NCBI GenBank assembly: GCA_024640955.1 | Contig: JAHEDZ010000004.1 | Span: 53,374 to 112,039 of the forward strand | Direction: 5' to 3' | From: Oceanospirillaceae bacterium | GTDB lineage: Bacteria; Pseudomonadota; Gammaproteobacteria; Pseudomonadales; Balneatricaceae | DNA length: 58,666 nt | Shown: positions 1-8,499 of the stretch, in pieces | How positions within the stretch are numbered: the first letter of the stretch is position 1 | How the letters are laid out: each line of letters begins with the position of its first letter | Position numbers and translations under genes: made by a program | Notes under the pieces: model-generated | Told to the model about the DNA's origin: nothing | The model's database searches: none | Seen by the model: the letters and a program-made list of their open reading frames with translations, nothing else

Positions 1-54
1 GAGCCTTCAGCGAGAAAGGAGCCTTCAGCGAACAATGAGCCTTCAGCGAGAAAA
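1..54. repeat. Three-unit 18-bp tandem repeat at window edge
   Basis: Three consecutive 18-bp units begin at 1, 19 and 37, each starting GAGCCTTCAGCGA and differing only in the last five bases. The repeat lies just upstream of the mevalonate kinase start. One frame reads through into that gene without a stop, a second stops at 74-76 overlapping its TTG start, and a third stops at 36-38. It is probably the repetitive 3' end of an upstream gene, but the window does not show which frame is used. Confidence 0.75.
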
Positions 55-72
55 GCGAAAAAGGAGCCAGCA

Positions 73-1014
73 TTGACGCTTAAAGTTCGAGTCCCCGGCA
101 GTCTTATGCTGATGGGTGAGCACGCCGTTCTACACTCAGAATTGGCAATCGCGTTGGCAGCGGCGAATTATGTGGAGATCGCGCTTGAGCCCCGCGCCGA
201 TACGCTTGTGCGGATTGATTCAGAACTGGCACAGTACACCAGCGAACTAACACGCCTCGAGGATGAGCCCAAGCTGAGCTTTGTTCTGGCCGCCATTCGA
301 CAGCAGCAGAGTAAGTTCGATTGTGGCTTTGATCTGAAGATTCGTAGTGAGTTCTCGCACACTGTTGGGTTGGGCTCATCGGCTGCGGTTACCGCGGGTG
401 TGGTGGCGCTGTTAGCAAGATATTGTGGCGAATCGGTCGAACCGCAGGTGCTGTTTGAAAAGGCGCTGGCCGTCGTACACGAGGTTCAAGGCGGGCGTGG
501 TTCAGGTACGGATCTGGTTGCAAGTATCTTTGGCGGTCTGGTCGCTTACCGCGTCAAACCGCGTGAAATTCGACGGCTACAGGGCTTGCCTCCAGTTGAC
601 CTCTACTACGTCGGTTACAAGATGAAGACGCCTGAGGTGATCGCGCGTGTTGAGGCTTTTGCCAACAGAGCGCCCGAGTTATACCAGCAAATCTACCAGT
701 TAATGGGACAGACCAGCGAAGCCGCTGAATTGGCAATAAACGCGAGTGATTGGTCTATGCTGGGGCAGTTAATGAATACCTATGCAGGTCTTATGGATGC
801 GCTGGGAGTCTGCGATAAAAATTTAGCCCAGTTGCAGTTCCGACTCAGAGAGTCGGCGCAGGTTCAGGGCGCGAAGATCTCGGGTTCCGGTTTGGGCGAT
901 TCTGTGATCGCGCTCGGTAGAGCGGAGCCGGCTGATATCGGCTTTACCCATATCCCAGTCTCAGTATCGCAGCAGGGATTGGTCTTTATTGGAGAGAACA
1001 ATGAACAGGTTTGA
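73..1014 (+). CDS. mvk: mevalonate kinase (GHMP kinase family)
   Basis: The 313-aa product should phosphorylate mevalonate with ATP in the cytosol, an early step of the mevalonate route to isopentenyl diphosphate. The N-terminus has the family motif PGSLMLMGEHAVLH (about residues 9-22). The glycine-rich ATP loop GLGSSAAVTAGV lies near residue 100, followed by HEVQGGRGSGTD with the catalytic-type Asp. The C-terminal GHMP motif reads KISGSGLGDSV, a variant of the usual GAGGGG. The TTG start is supported by AAGGAG at 61-66, six bases upstream. It overlaps the start of mvaD, so the two are cotranscribed. Phosphomevalonate kinase is a less likely alternative. Confidence 0.87.
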   Translation: MTLKVRVPGSLMLMGEHAVLHSELAIALAAANYVEIALEPRADTLVRIDSELAQYTSELTRLEDEPKLSFVLAAIRQQQSKFDCGFDLKIRSEFSHTVGLGSSAAVTAGVVALLARYCGESVEPQVLFEKALAVVHEVQGGRGSGTDLVASIFGGLVAYRVKPREIRRLQGLPPVDLYYVGYKMKTPEVIARVEAFANRAPELYQQIYQLMGQTSEAAELAINASDWSMLGQLMNTYAGLMDALGVCDKNLAQLQFRLRESAQVQGAKISGSGLGDSVIALGRAEPADIGFTHIPVSVSQQGLVFIGENNEQV

Positions 1015-2005
1015 GGTCGTGGCCGCGATGCTGCCGTCAGCAGATGTATGCGCGCAGGCAGCTAGAGCGACTGAGGAACACTTTGCGCCAAGTAACATCG
1101 CAGTGTGTAAATACTGGGGTAAGCGCGATGCTGAGCTAAACTTGCCGATCAACCCGTCACTCTCTGTCTCGCTCGATCATTTAGGCACTCGTACTCGCGT
1201 TGAACCGATAGATGGCCCTGTCGATGATATCTGGCTCAACGGGCTGCAGATGCGCCCCGACACGATGTTTGCGCAGCGCCTCAGCCGTTACATCGACCTG
1301 TATCGTCAAGGCCATCCACAGGCTTTTAGGGTGGAGACACGCAACAACATTCCAACCGCGGCAGGGCTTGCATCTTCTGCGTCGGGCTTTGCCGCTCTGA
1401 CACTGGCGCTGAACGATGCACTGCAACTTGAGCTTGAAGCGGCTGCGCTATCGATGCTGGCGCGTCTTGGAAGCGGTAGCGCCTGCCGCTCTATCTACAG
1501 CGGTTTCGTTGAGTGGCACATGGGGCACCGTGAGGATGGTGCTGACTCTCATGCTCATCCAATCGAGGCCCAGTGGCCCGGTTTGGCGATTGGCCTGATC
1601 AAGGTCGATGAAGGGGTTAAGTCAGTCGATTCGCGTTCTGGGATGGCACGTACGGTTGAAAGTTGCCACCTGTATCAGAGTTGGCCGCTCCAAGCTAATA
1701 CGGACCTAGTGAAACTTCATCAGGCGATCGATGCTCAGGATTTCAAGCTCTTAGGTAGCACCGCGGAACAGAATGCGTTGTCGATGCATGCGACTATGAT
1801 CGCGAGCTGGCCGCCGCTGGTCTACTGGCAGCCCGACTCACTGGCTGCGATGCAGAAGATCTGGGCGCTTCGTCAACAAGGACTTGAGCTCTACTTCACT
1901 ATGGATGCGGGCCCCAACCTAAAACTGCTCTTTCTAGAGCAAGACCGGGAGGCGGTGCTGTCGCACTTTCCAGATTTAGAGATCGTTCTACCCTTCGGGA
2001 GCTAA
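1001..2005 (+). CDS. mvaD: diphosphomevalonate decarboxylase
   Basis: The enzyme performs the ATP-dependent decarboxylation of mevalonate 5-diphosphate to isopentenyl diphosphate. The family signature near the N-terminus, SNIAVCKYWGKRD, is present, as are PTAAGLASSASGFAAL and the RLGSGSACRS segment. A downstream MDAGPN matches the usual family C-terminal motif. I chose ATG 1001, preceded by GGAGA at 991-995, over the in-frame TTG at 989; this gives 334 aa, typical for the family. It overlaps mvk by 14 bases, and polB follows three bases after the stop. The mevalonate pathway is uncommon in gammaproteobacteria, where most members use the DOXP route. Confidence 0.92.
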   Translation: MNRFEVVAAMLPSADVCAQAARATEEHFAPSNIAVCKYWGKRDAELNLPINPSLSVSLDHLGTRTRVEPIDGPVDDIWLNGLQMRPDTMFAQRLSRYIDLYRQGHPQAFRVETRNNIPTAAGLASSASGFAALTLALNDALQLELEAAALSMLARLGSGSACRSIYSGFVEWHMGHREDGADSHAHPIEAQWPGLAIGLIKVDEGVKSVDSRSGMARTVESCHLYQSWPLQANTDLVKLHQAIDAQDFKLLGSTAEQNALSMHATMIASWPPLVYWQPDSLAAMQKIWALRQQGLELYFTMDAGPNLKLLFLEQDREAVLSHFPDLEIVLPFGS

Positions 2006-2008
2006 AGC

Positions 2009-4324
2009 TTGATCGGCTTTGCGCTCACTCGTCAGCAACGCGATACGCCTCAGGGGCTTGAGCTGCGCTATTGGCTAGTGGGTGACTCGGGTGCTCAAGA
2101 GGTGCAGATAAGCGGCACGCAGGCGATCCTCTTTGTGCGTCAGCATGACAGGCCAGCAATCACTCGCTCATTGGAGGATCTATCCGGCTGGCAGCTTAAA
2201 CCACTCGAGCTTTTGAGCCTCACTGGCGATCCAATCGCCGGCCTCTACTGCACAACGCTGGCGCTCTATCGTGAAGCTATTGAACGCCTGCAAGCCAACT
2301 CTATTGCGGTTATGGAGGAGGATATCCGTCCCGCTGATCGCTACTTGATGGAGCGCTTCATACGCACCGGCGCTGCTGTTGTTGAAACTCAGCAAGGCAG
2401 AGAGTTGCGGCCAGTGGACTACACGCCGCAGTTAAGGCTCCTATCGCTGGATATAGAAACCACTTTAACGACCAATAAGATCCTCAGTATTGCGATGCAG
2501 ATGGGTGAGCAACAGATCGTGTTACTCAACTCGCAGCAGGCAGAAGCTCCTTGGATTGAGTGTTTCGGTACCGAAAAGGCCATGCTGCAACGCTTTGTCG
2601 ATCTAGTACAGCGCTGGGATCCTGATATTTTTATTGGTTGGGCCGTAATTGGCTTTGACCTTCGGGTGCTTCTGCGCCGGGCCAGGGATCTTGGTGTGCG
2701 TCTGCGACTGGGACGCGATCAAGAGACACTCTTTGTGGAGCAAGGCCAGGCGGGTCGTTGGTTTGCTCGTATCGGGGGGCGAATTGTTCTCGATGGCATC
2801 GAGACCCTAAAAGCGGCGAGCTGGCACTTTGAACGCTACGGCCTGGAGTACGTTGCTCAGGAGCTTTTGGGGCGGGGCAAAAAGATCGACCATCCGGAGG
2901 ATAGGGGTGAGGAGATACAGCGTCTCTACCGCGAAGACCCCCTCGCGCTCTGTCAGTACAACCTCGAAGATTGCCGGCTCGTTAGCGATATTTTTGCCAA
3001 AGCGGGTTTGTTGGAATATCTGATAGAGCGTGCGCGACTCACTGGGCTGGCACTGGATAAAGTGGGTGGCTCGCAGCAGGCTTTCGATAACCTCTACCTT
3101 CCCAAACTCCACCGCGCGGGTTACGTAGCGCCAGAGTACGCTTCGGGGCAGGACCACCTCGATGTGCCTGGCGGCTTTGTGATGGAGTCGGTGCCCGGCC
3201 TCTTCTCCAATGTGCTGGTGTTCGACTTCAAGAGTCTGTACCCCAGCATTATTCGCACCTTTAGTATCGACCCTTTGGGGTTAGCCCTAGCTGAGCAGGC
3301 ACCCGAGGAGCGTCGAGTGGCTGGTTTTTTTGGAGCCCAGTTCAACCCCGATGTGGCTATTTTGCCGGGTATCATTTCTGAGCTGTGGCAAGCACGGGAC
3401 CGTGCGAAAGCGGAGGGCAATGCGGCCTTCTCTCAGGCGATCAAAATTCAGATGAACTCCTGCTACGGCGTGTTAGGCTCCAAGGTCTGTCGCTTCTTTG
3501 ATCAGAGGTTATCCGGCGCTATCACACTGCGGGGGCATGAGCTACTGCAGCGCACGGCTGAGTTTATCGAGCGTACGCGTGGACACCGAGTTATCTATGG
3601 CGATACGGACTCGGTGTTTGTCTGGCTCGGGGATGATTGGAATAACGAGGCTACGACGGCTTACGGCGAACAGTTGGCCGTCGAAGTTAATCAGTGGCTG
3701 ACTGAGATGCTTCGTAAGGAGTATGGCGTAGAGAGCACACTGGAGCTGCAGTTTGAAAGCGAATTTAGCCGTTTCCTGATGCCGCGAATGCGCCATTCAG
3801 AAAAAGGGAGCAAAAAGCGCTACGCCGGTCTTAAACAAGTGGGGCAAGGCAGTGAGTTGGTATTTAAAGGGCTTGAGTCGGTCAGAACAGACTGGACGCC
3901 TGCAGCGCGCGAGTTTCAGCAGGAGCTATACCAGCGTGTGTTCCACGACCAGCCCTGGGAGAACTATGTGCGTGATTATGTGGCATCGGTCTACGCCGGT
4001 GAGCGAGACGAAGCGCTGCTCTATCGTAAATCGCTGCGCCGCTCTCTGGAAGCATACGACGCCTCTAACCCGCCGCATGTGAAAGCGGCTCGTAAGCTGC
4101 AACGGTATCTGATGGAGCGCAGTTTGCCCTCCAGCCTTGGGCGGGGTGATCGGGTAGAGTACTGGATCACCGTACAAGGTCCTGAACCGCGCGTCTGTGC
4201 GCGTTCTGCAATCGATTATCAGCACTATATCGATAAGCAGCTACGCCCTGTGGCCGATTCGTTGCTACCCTTTTTGGGGGTGCACTTTGATCAGCTAGTA
4301 GCGCCGCAGATCGACCTTTTTTAG
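2009..4324 (+). CDS. polB: DNA polymerase II (family B)
   Basis: This 771-aa family B polymerase with 3'-5' exonuclease resembles E. coli Pol II (783 aa), an SOS-type repair and fork-restart enzyme. Exonuclease motifs are intact: DIETT at residues 148-152, then GWAVIGFDLR and YNLEDCRLV. Polymerase motifs follow: DFKSLYPSIIRTF (motif A), KIQMNSCYGVLGS (motif B) and YGDTDSV near residue 530 (motif C). The C-terminus ends QIDLF, a sliding-clamp binding peptide like the QLGLF of E. coli. The TTG start has GGGAG seven bases upstream, inside the end of mvaD, suggesting read-through from the mevalonate genes. No LexA box is visible just upstream, so SOS control from a local promoter is not supported. 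Confidence 0.95.
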   Translation: MIGFALTRQQRDTPQGLELRYWLVGDSGAQEVQISGTQAILFVRQHDRPAITRSLEDLSGWQLKPLELLSLTGDPIAGLYCTTLALYREAIERLQANSIAVMEEDIRPADRYLMERFIRTGAAVVETQQGRELRPVDYTPQLRLLSLDIETTLTTNKILSIAMQMGEQQIVLLNSQQAEAPWIECFGTEKAMLQRFVDLVQRWDPDIFIGWAVIGFDLRVLLRRARDLGVRLRLGRDQETLFVEQGQAGRWFARIGGRIVLDGIETLKAASWHFERYGLEYVAQELLGRGKKIDHPEDRGEEIQRLYREDPLALCQYNLEDCRLVSDIFAKAGLLEYLIERARLTGLALDKVGGSQQAFDNLYLPKLHRAGYVAPEYASGQDHLDVPGGFVMESVPGLFSNVLVFDFKSLYPSIIRTFSIDPLGLALAEQAPEERRVAGFFGAQFNPDVAILPGIISELWQARDRAKAEGNAAFSQAIKIQMNSCYGVLGSKVCRFFDQRLSGAITLRGHELLQRTAEFIERTRGHRVIYGDTDSVFVWLGDDWNNEATTAYGEQLAVEVNQWLTEMLRKEYGVESTLELQFESEFSRFLMPRMRHSEKGSKKRYAGLKQVGQGSELVFKGLESVRTDWTPAAREFQQELYQRVFHDQPWENYVRDYVASVYAGERDEALLYRKSLRRSLEAYDASNPPHVKAARKLQRYLMERSLPSSLGRGDRVEYWITVQGPEPRVCARSAIDYQHYIDKQLRPVADSLLPFLGVHFDQLVAPQIDLF

Positions 4325-4337
4325 ACGAAATGAGCTT

Positions 4338-4838
4338 ATGCAAACTCACAGAAAAATGGCCCGCCTTTCAGCTCATCTGACCTGGATTATCGGTTTGGGC
4401 CTGCTGACCCTTTTTTTTAACTCGTGGTTAGAGCAGAAGAACAACCCCAACGCCCATCTTGCCGCTTCGATGAGCGGGACCCGCGTAGTTCTCGCCTCAG
4501 ATGGACGGGGCCACTACACGGCGCCGGGTTGGATCAATGGATCCCCTGTACGTTTTATCGTTGATACAGGTGCGACCTATGTATCGCTGTCGGACGATTT
4601 GGCGGCCCGCTTGGAACTCAATTCGATGGGGAAGGGTGTCGCAGATACGGCGAATGGTCGCGTGAGTGTGGATTATACCCGCCTTGGTAGTGTGCGACTT
4701 GGAGGTATTGAGATGTCCAACGTTGATGCACTAATAACACCGGGGATGCAGGGTGATAGTGTGCTGCTGGGGATGAGCTTCCTGCAGCACGTGCAGCTCA
4801 CCCAACAGCAGGGTGAGCTGACTTTAGCGGTGCCGTAG
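4338..4838 (+). CDS. membrane-anchored retropepsin-like aspartic protease (clan AA)
   Basis: The 166-aa protein has one N-terminal membrane segment (about residues 13-28), then a single retropepsin-like fold. The catalytic motif IVDTGATYVSLS sits near residue 75, and LLGMSFL near the C-terminus is the second conserved block. This size and architecture fit the proteobacterial TIGR02281-type clan AA protease family, whose physiological substrates are largely unknown. Retropepsin-type enzymes act as dimers, so the single Asp motif is expected. It follows polB by 13 bases and probably shares its transcript. Confidence 0.85.
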   Translation: MQTHRKMARLSAHLTWIIGLGLLTLFFNSWLEQKNNPNAHLAASMSGTRVVLASDGRGHYTAPGWINGSPVRFIVDTGATYVSLSDDLAARLELNSMGKGVADTANGRVSVDYTRLGSVRLGGIEMSNVDALITPGMQGDSVLLGMSFLQHVQLTQQQGELTLAVP

Positions 4839-4875
4839 CGAGCTATTTAGGAGGGTTGTACGCCAAAGCCGTATT

Positions 4876-4917
4876 ACCCCATGGGGTGTAAAGGTCGCGA
4901 ACGTACGCTTTGTGCCG
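4876..4917. repeat. Palindrome plus interspersed-repeat core
   Basis: The convergent gap between the protease and lldD holds a perfect 12-bp palindrome, ACCCCATGGGGT, at 4876-4887. At 4906-4917 is CGCTTTGTGCCG, which recurs exactly at 17887-17898; a GTGTAAAG(G)TC block lies just before it in both places. This suggests a REP-like extragenic repeat family. No U-tract follows, so it is not a canonical terminator. Confidence 0.5.
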
Positions 4918-4935
4918 ATCGCTGCGACAGATCTC

Positions 4936-6084
4936 TTAGAGTTCGCCTTTAATCAGGATATCGTCTGCGCAGACCTTGTTGATTTCGCGGTGACCCATGA
5001 AGGCCATCGTTAACTCAGCCTCCTCGTGGAAGATCTCTAGCATGCGTGTAACACCTTCTCTGCCCATCGCTCCCAAACCATAGACTGTGGGTCGACCCAC
5101 CATCACGCCTTTAGCACCTAAGGCACGGGCGCGGATAACGTCCTGGCCGCTACGGATGCCGCCATCCATCCAAACCTCAATCTGATCACCGACAGCATCT
5201 ACGATCTCAGGCAGTGCTGAGATTGATGAGCGCGCGCCGTCTAACTGGCGTCCACCGTGGTTAGAAACAACGATAGCATCGGCACCGAGTTCAACACACT
5301 TACGTGCGTCCTCAGCTTCCATTATGCCTTTGATGATAAGCGGGCCATCCCACATCTCGCGAAAGAACTTCAGGTCTTCCCAGTCGAGGTTTGGATCGAA
5401 GGAGTTGGCCGTCCATTTCATCAAATCATTCATATCATCCACGCCTGTTGCGCAGCCCTGAATGTTTCCGAACTCACGGTTCTTGGTGCCGAGCATCCCG
5501 AAGGCCCACCGCGGGCGGCGAGCGATATCAACAATATTAGGAATTGTCAGACGCGGCGGCGCAGTCATACCGTTGCGGTGATCCGCATGACGCTTACCGA
5601 TGATCTGCAGATCCAGTGTTACAACTAGCGCAGAACAGTTTGCCGCCTTCGCGCGCTCGATTAGCGCTTTGGTAAACTCGCGGTCCTTCTGCACGTACAG
5701 CTGAAACCAGAAGGGCTTAGTGGTTGCTGCTGCTACGGCTTCGATTGAGCAGATGCTCATGGTCGAGAGCGTAAAAGGGATACCGAAAGCCTCTGCTGCC
5801 TGTGCCGCTTTGATCTCACCATCGGGGTGCTGCATGCCCAAGAGTCCAACCGGTGCGATGGCAACGGGCATCTTCACATCCTGGCCAACCATCTGTGTCG
5901 CCAGTGTGCGCGGCGCGAGATCACGTGCAACGCGCTGGCGAAATAGGATCTTGTTAAAGTCAGAGGTGTTCATACCCAGTGTCTGCATCGACCAAGAGCC
6001 TGACTCACAGTACCCCTGAAACATTTTAGGCACACGTTTGTGGTAGATGGCTCTTAAGTCGCTAAGTTCACAGATTGGACGCAT
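4936..6084 (-). CDS. lldD: FMN-dependent alpha-hydroxyacid (L-lactate-type) dehydrogenase
   Basis: The 382-aa flavoprotein belongs to the LldD/glycolate oxidase/mandelate dehydrogenase family, which oxidises an L-2-hydroxyacid to the 2-oxoacid and passes electrons to quinone or oxygen. The active-site motif SNHGGRQLDG is at residues 274-283, with His276 as the catalytic base. FQLYVQKDRE (127-136) and the FMN-phosphate region WMDGGIRSG are present. The usual YGGA-type substrate loop near residue 25 is replaced by YCESGSW, so the substrate need not be lactate. The start has an AGAGGA ribosome site. It is divergent from a GntR/FCD regulator, a class that often senses the hydroxyacid used by the adjacent dehydrogenase. 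Confidence 0.85.
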   Translation of the reverse strand: MRPICELSDLRAIYHKRVPKMFQGYCESGSWSMQTLGMNTSDFNKILFRQRVARDLAPRTLATQMVGQDVKMPVAIAPVGLLGMQHPDGEIKAAQAAEAFGIPFTLSTMSICSIEAVAAATTKPFWFQLYVQKDREFTKALIERAKAANCSALVVTLDLQIIGKRHADHRNGMTAPPRLTIPNIVDIARRPRWAFGMLGTKNREFGNIQGCATGVDDMNDLMKWTANSFDPNLDWEDLKFFREMWDGPLIIKGIMEAEDARKCVELGADAIVVSNHGGRQLDGARSSISALPEIVDAVGDQIEVWMDGGIRSGQDVIRARALGAKGVMVGRPTVYGLGAMGREGVTRMLEIFHEEAELTMAFMGHREINKVCADDILIKGEL

Positions 6085-6188
6085 TGGGTGAGATCCTCTT
6101 TGAGGTTAGGTTCGTAGGTGTTGAAGAGTAGTAATAACTTGAGCGCTAAGCGCTATAATCTACCAATATGGCCTGACCAAAATAAACG
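6085..6188. promoter_or_regulatory. Divergent lldD / gntR control region
   Basis: This 104-bp divergent spacer contains AGCGCT-A-AGCGCT at 6142-6154, two self-complementary hexamers separated by one base. It abuts a perfect -10 hexamer TATAAT at 6154-6159 reading toward the regulator. No good -35 lies 17 bases upstream, so the promoter may need an activator. The doubled hexamer overlapping the -10 is the most likely operator for the GntR protein; this is inference. Confidence 0.45.
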
Positions 6189-6869
6189 ATGAATTCAAAA
6201 ACGGAAGCACTCTACAGGACGTTGTTGCATCCCCTCGCTGTCGGTGAAGTGCGACCCGGTCAACGGTTGGCGTCCGAGCGGGATTTGGCGAAAGAGCACG
6301 GCGTGTCACGTGATACAATCAACCGCGCGCTGACCCAGCTTGCTGCCGACGGATTTCTAGAGCGTTCGGCTGGACGGCGTGCAGTTTATGCCAACCCATT
6401 CTCGGAACTCGCTGAAGATCTACCACCCGAGTTCAATCCCACAGTTGATCATCTTAAAGCCGTCCTGCTGCTCAGGGCCGAGCTAGAGTCTCAAGCCGCC
6501 TATTACTGCGCACAGCGTGCATCCGCTAAAGAGCTGCTGGAGATTGACCGCGAGTTTGCCCGCATGTACAAGCGGAGGCAGGGTGAAACCACGCTAACCA
6601 AGGCGAAAGCGGATCTGAAGTTTCATACCCTTGTGGCAGAGTCGAGCCACAACCTAGCTGTTACCGGTCTGTCACAGATCTTCTACGCTCGCTTTTTTGG
6701 CGCTATCTATGCAGTGCTTGATCTGACGCTCAAACGTCATGGCCGCTACCCTGAGGGCATCGCCAGTCAGCACAATACAATCCATGCAGCGCTTCTTGCG
6801 CGTGATGCTGACAAAGCGGCAGCGGCTGCCAAGGAACATGTGCTTTACACCCGCTCTATGCTCTCCTAA
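6189..6869 (+). CDS. GntR-family transcriptional regulator, FadR/FCD type
   Basis: The 226-aa protein has an N-terminal winged helix (about residues 17-66: RPGQRLASERDLAKEHGVSR, then NRALTQLAADGFLER) and a C-terminal all-helical FCD ligand domain. FCD proteins bind small carboxylates, often through a metal held by Asp/His residues. It is divergent from lldD and lies upstream of the tct transporter, so it probably controls lldD and perhaps tctCBA. Its stop codon is the left edge of a palindrome that may terminate its message. Confidence 0.88.
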   Translation: MNSKTEALYRTLLHPLAVGEVRPGQRLASERDLAKEHGVSRDTINRALTQLAADGFLERSAGRRAVYANPFSELAEDLPPEFNPTVDHLKAVLLLRAELESQAAYYCAQRASAKELLEIDREFARMYKRRQGETTLTKAKADLKFHTLVAESSHNLAVTGLSQIFYARFFGAIYAVLDLTLKRHGRYPEGIASQHNTIHAALLARDADKAAAAAKEHVLYTRSMLS

Positions 6870-6887
6870 AGGGGTCAGACCCCTTTT
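6868..6887 (+). terminator. Palindromic terminator, copy 1 of the GGGGTCAGACCCC element
   Basis: Starting within the gntR stop codon, AAAGGGG-TCAGA-CCCCTTT forms a 7-bp stem with a 5-base loop, followed by TTT. It can act as an intrinsic terminator. The same 19-bp palindrome recurs at 10001-10019 immediately after tctA. Confidence 0.6.
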
Positions 6888-7026
6888 TGGCATTAATGTC
6901 ACTAGCGATCCAAATCACTAAAACAAAGTACTAATAGATCTATGTGAACTTTATGAACTTTATGCACAGAAGATTCTGAAAGGCCTTTATCTCCGAAAAC
7001 TTGGTTGTAAGTTTTCTCTTTTTTAG

Positions 7027-7059
7027 AGTGTTGGGCAGCTACAGGACTGTAGCAACACT
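7027..7059 (+). promoter_or_regulatory. Bulged hairpin in the tctC leader
   Basis: The inner stem GCTACAG (7038-7044) / CTGTAGC (7047-7053) closes on a GA turn. An outer stem AGTGTT (7027-7032) / AACACT (7054-7059) is separated from it on the 5' side only by the five-base bulge GGGCA. It ends 22 bases before the tctC ATG and just before the GGAG ribosome site. As DNA it could be an operator; as RNA, a translation-control hairpin. The role is inferred from position only. Confidence 0.45.
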
Positions 7060-7081
7060 GTCATACTCGGAGATAAGAATA

Positions 7082-8056
7082 ATGAAACTTTCAAAACTGA
7101 AACTGATGGTCGCTGGTGCGACTCTCTCCATCGCTGCATCTTCAAGCTTTGCTGCTGAATGTATTGCTCCTGCTAATCCAGGCGGTGGCTGGGACTTCAC
7201 TTGTCGTCAGATCGGTAAAATTATGCACGACATCGGTGCTGTAGCCGACCCTATCCAAGTGACTAACATGGCGGGTGCTGGTGGCGGTTTGGCATACGCT
7301 CACATTGTCAATGAGCGTGACGACGACGGTGATGTAATCGTTGCTGCATCAACTGCAACTGCAACTCGTCTGGCCCAGAACGCGTACTCAGGCATGACCT
7401 CTGATCAGGTTCGCTTCCTCGGCGCTATCGGCGCGGATCCAGGCGTAATCGTTGTTGCTAAAGACTCTCCTTACCAGACTCTGAACGAACTGCTGGACGA
7501 CGTTATCGCTAATCCAGGTAAGCACGCATTCGCGGGCGGTTCTGCTGCAGGCGGTTATGATCACCTGAAAGTTCTGATGGCGCTGAAACGTAAAGGCTTC
7601 ACTGACATTCGTAAAGTTAAATACATCGCCGTTGACGGTGACGCTGATGCGATCACTCAGACTGTCGGTGGCTTCACTTCAGCAATGACCGGTGACATCT
7701 CTGGTGTTGTAAGCTTCATCAAGAACGGCGACGTTCGCGTACTGGCTTCATTCACTGACGAGCGAATCGAGATTCCAGGTCTGAACGCTGAGATCCCAAC
7801 TGCAAAAGAGCAGGGTATCGACGTAGTAGCGGTTAACTGGCGTGGTCTCTACACTCCAAAAGGCGCTTCCGATGCTTCGTACAAGAAGTGGTCTGACGCT
7901 CTGGCACAGGTTGCTGCCTCTAAAGAGTGGGCGGACGCGATGGAAGCAAATGGTCTGGTTAAGTTCACTAAAGTGGGCCCTGACTTCCAGAACTATCTGA
8001 ACGGCGTAATGCAGGAAGTTCAGGACATGTCGAAAGAGCTGGGTGTTCTTAAGTAA
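7082..8056 (+). CDS. tctC: tripartite tricarboxylate transporter substrate-binding protein (TctC/BugT type)
   Basis: This periplasmic solute-binding protein delivers a carboxylate ligand to the TctAB membrane complex. The mature 324-aa precursor starts at ATG 7082, preceded by GGAGAT; 27 extra in-frame upstream codons lack support. The signal peptide covers about residues 1-25 with a cleavage site around SSSFAA. NPGGGWDFTCRQIG and the MAGAGGGLAY segment correspond to the ligand-gripping loops of the Bug fold. tctB overlaps its stop by one base. The ligand (citrate, another carboxylate or a small acid) cannot be predicted reliably. Confidence 0.9.
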   Translation: MKLSKLKLMVAGATLSIAASSSFAAECIAPANPGGGWDFTCRQIGKIMHDIGAVADPIQVTNMAGAGGGLAYAHIVNERDDDGDVIVAASTATATRLAQNAYSGMTSDQVRFLGAIGADPGVIVVAKDSPYQTLNELLDDVIANPGKHAFAGGSAAGGYDHLKVLMALKRKGFTDIRKVKYIAVDGDADAITQTVGGFTSAMTGDISGVVSFIKNGDVRVLASFTDERIEIPGLNAEIPTAKEQGIDVVAVNWRGLYTPKGASDASYKKWSDALAQVAASKEWADAMEANGLVKFTKVGPDFQNYLNGVMQEVQDMSKELGVLK

Positions 8057-8493
8057 TGACTGATCGCATAACGGGCTTTCTTGTCGTTGTGCTGGCGCTC
8101 GCGTATTTCGCGGGCGCCACTACTTTGTCAGAGCCATTCTTTGCTGACCCTCTAGGCCCTAAAGCATTCCCCATGGGAGTCGCCTTCGTTGCGGCAGTCT
8201 GTGGTGTGGTGATGCTGCTGAAACCGGATGAGGAGCCAGCTTGGCCGGGTCTTACGACTCTGCTGCACATTGGCTATGCAGTTGTAGCATTGGTGCTTTA
8301 CGCCTATGGCCTGAAACCTCTGGGTTTTCTTGTATCAACGGCACTCGTGGGTACCGCCATCTCCTACCTAATTAGCCCAAATGTACGCACGTCCGTACTC
8401 ACGGGTATTGGTATGTCAGTTGGTCTGTTCCTGTTGTTTAAATTTGTCTTTGGTTTGAGTCTGTTCGCGTTTCCGCGTTGGCTCATGGGGTAA
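8056..8493 (+). CDS. tctB: tripartite tricarboxylate transporter small membrane subunit (TctB)
   Basis: The 145-aa protein has four predicted membrane segments and the size of TctB subunits, which pair with the large TctA channel in the inner membrane. FADPLGPKAFPMGVA between the first two helices matches the conserved TctB loop. Its ATG overlaps the tctC stop (TAATG), indicating translational coupling, and tctA follows six bases after its stop. Confidence 0.87.
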   Translation: MTDRITGFLVVVLALAYFAGATTLSEPFFADPLGPKAFPMGVAFVAAVCGVVMLLKPDEEPAWPGLTTLLHIGYAVVALVLYAYGLKPLGFLVSTALVGTAISYLISPNVRTSVLTGIGMSVGLFLLFKFVFGLSLFAFPRWLMG

Positions 8494-8499
8494 GGGCGC

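Noticed and set aside
2807-3157. 116-aa minus-strand ORF inside polB
   Set aside because: It is a shadow frame of a highly conserved coding region and has no ribosome site.
7001-7081. N-terminal extension of TctC upstream of ATG 7082
   Set aside because: It would place 27 residues before a complete signal peptide, covers the leader hairpin and lacks a ribosome site; ATG 7082 has GGAGAT.
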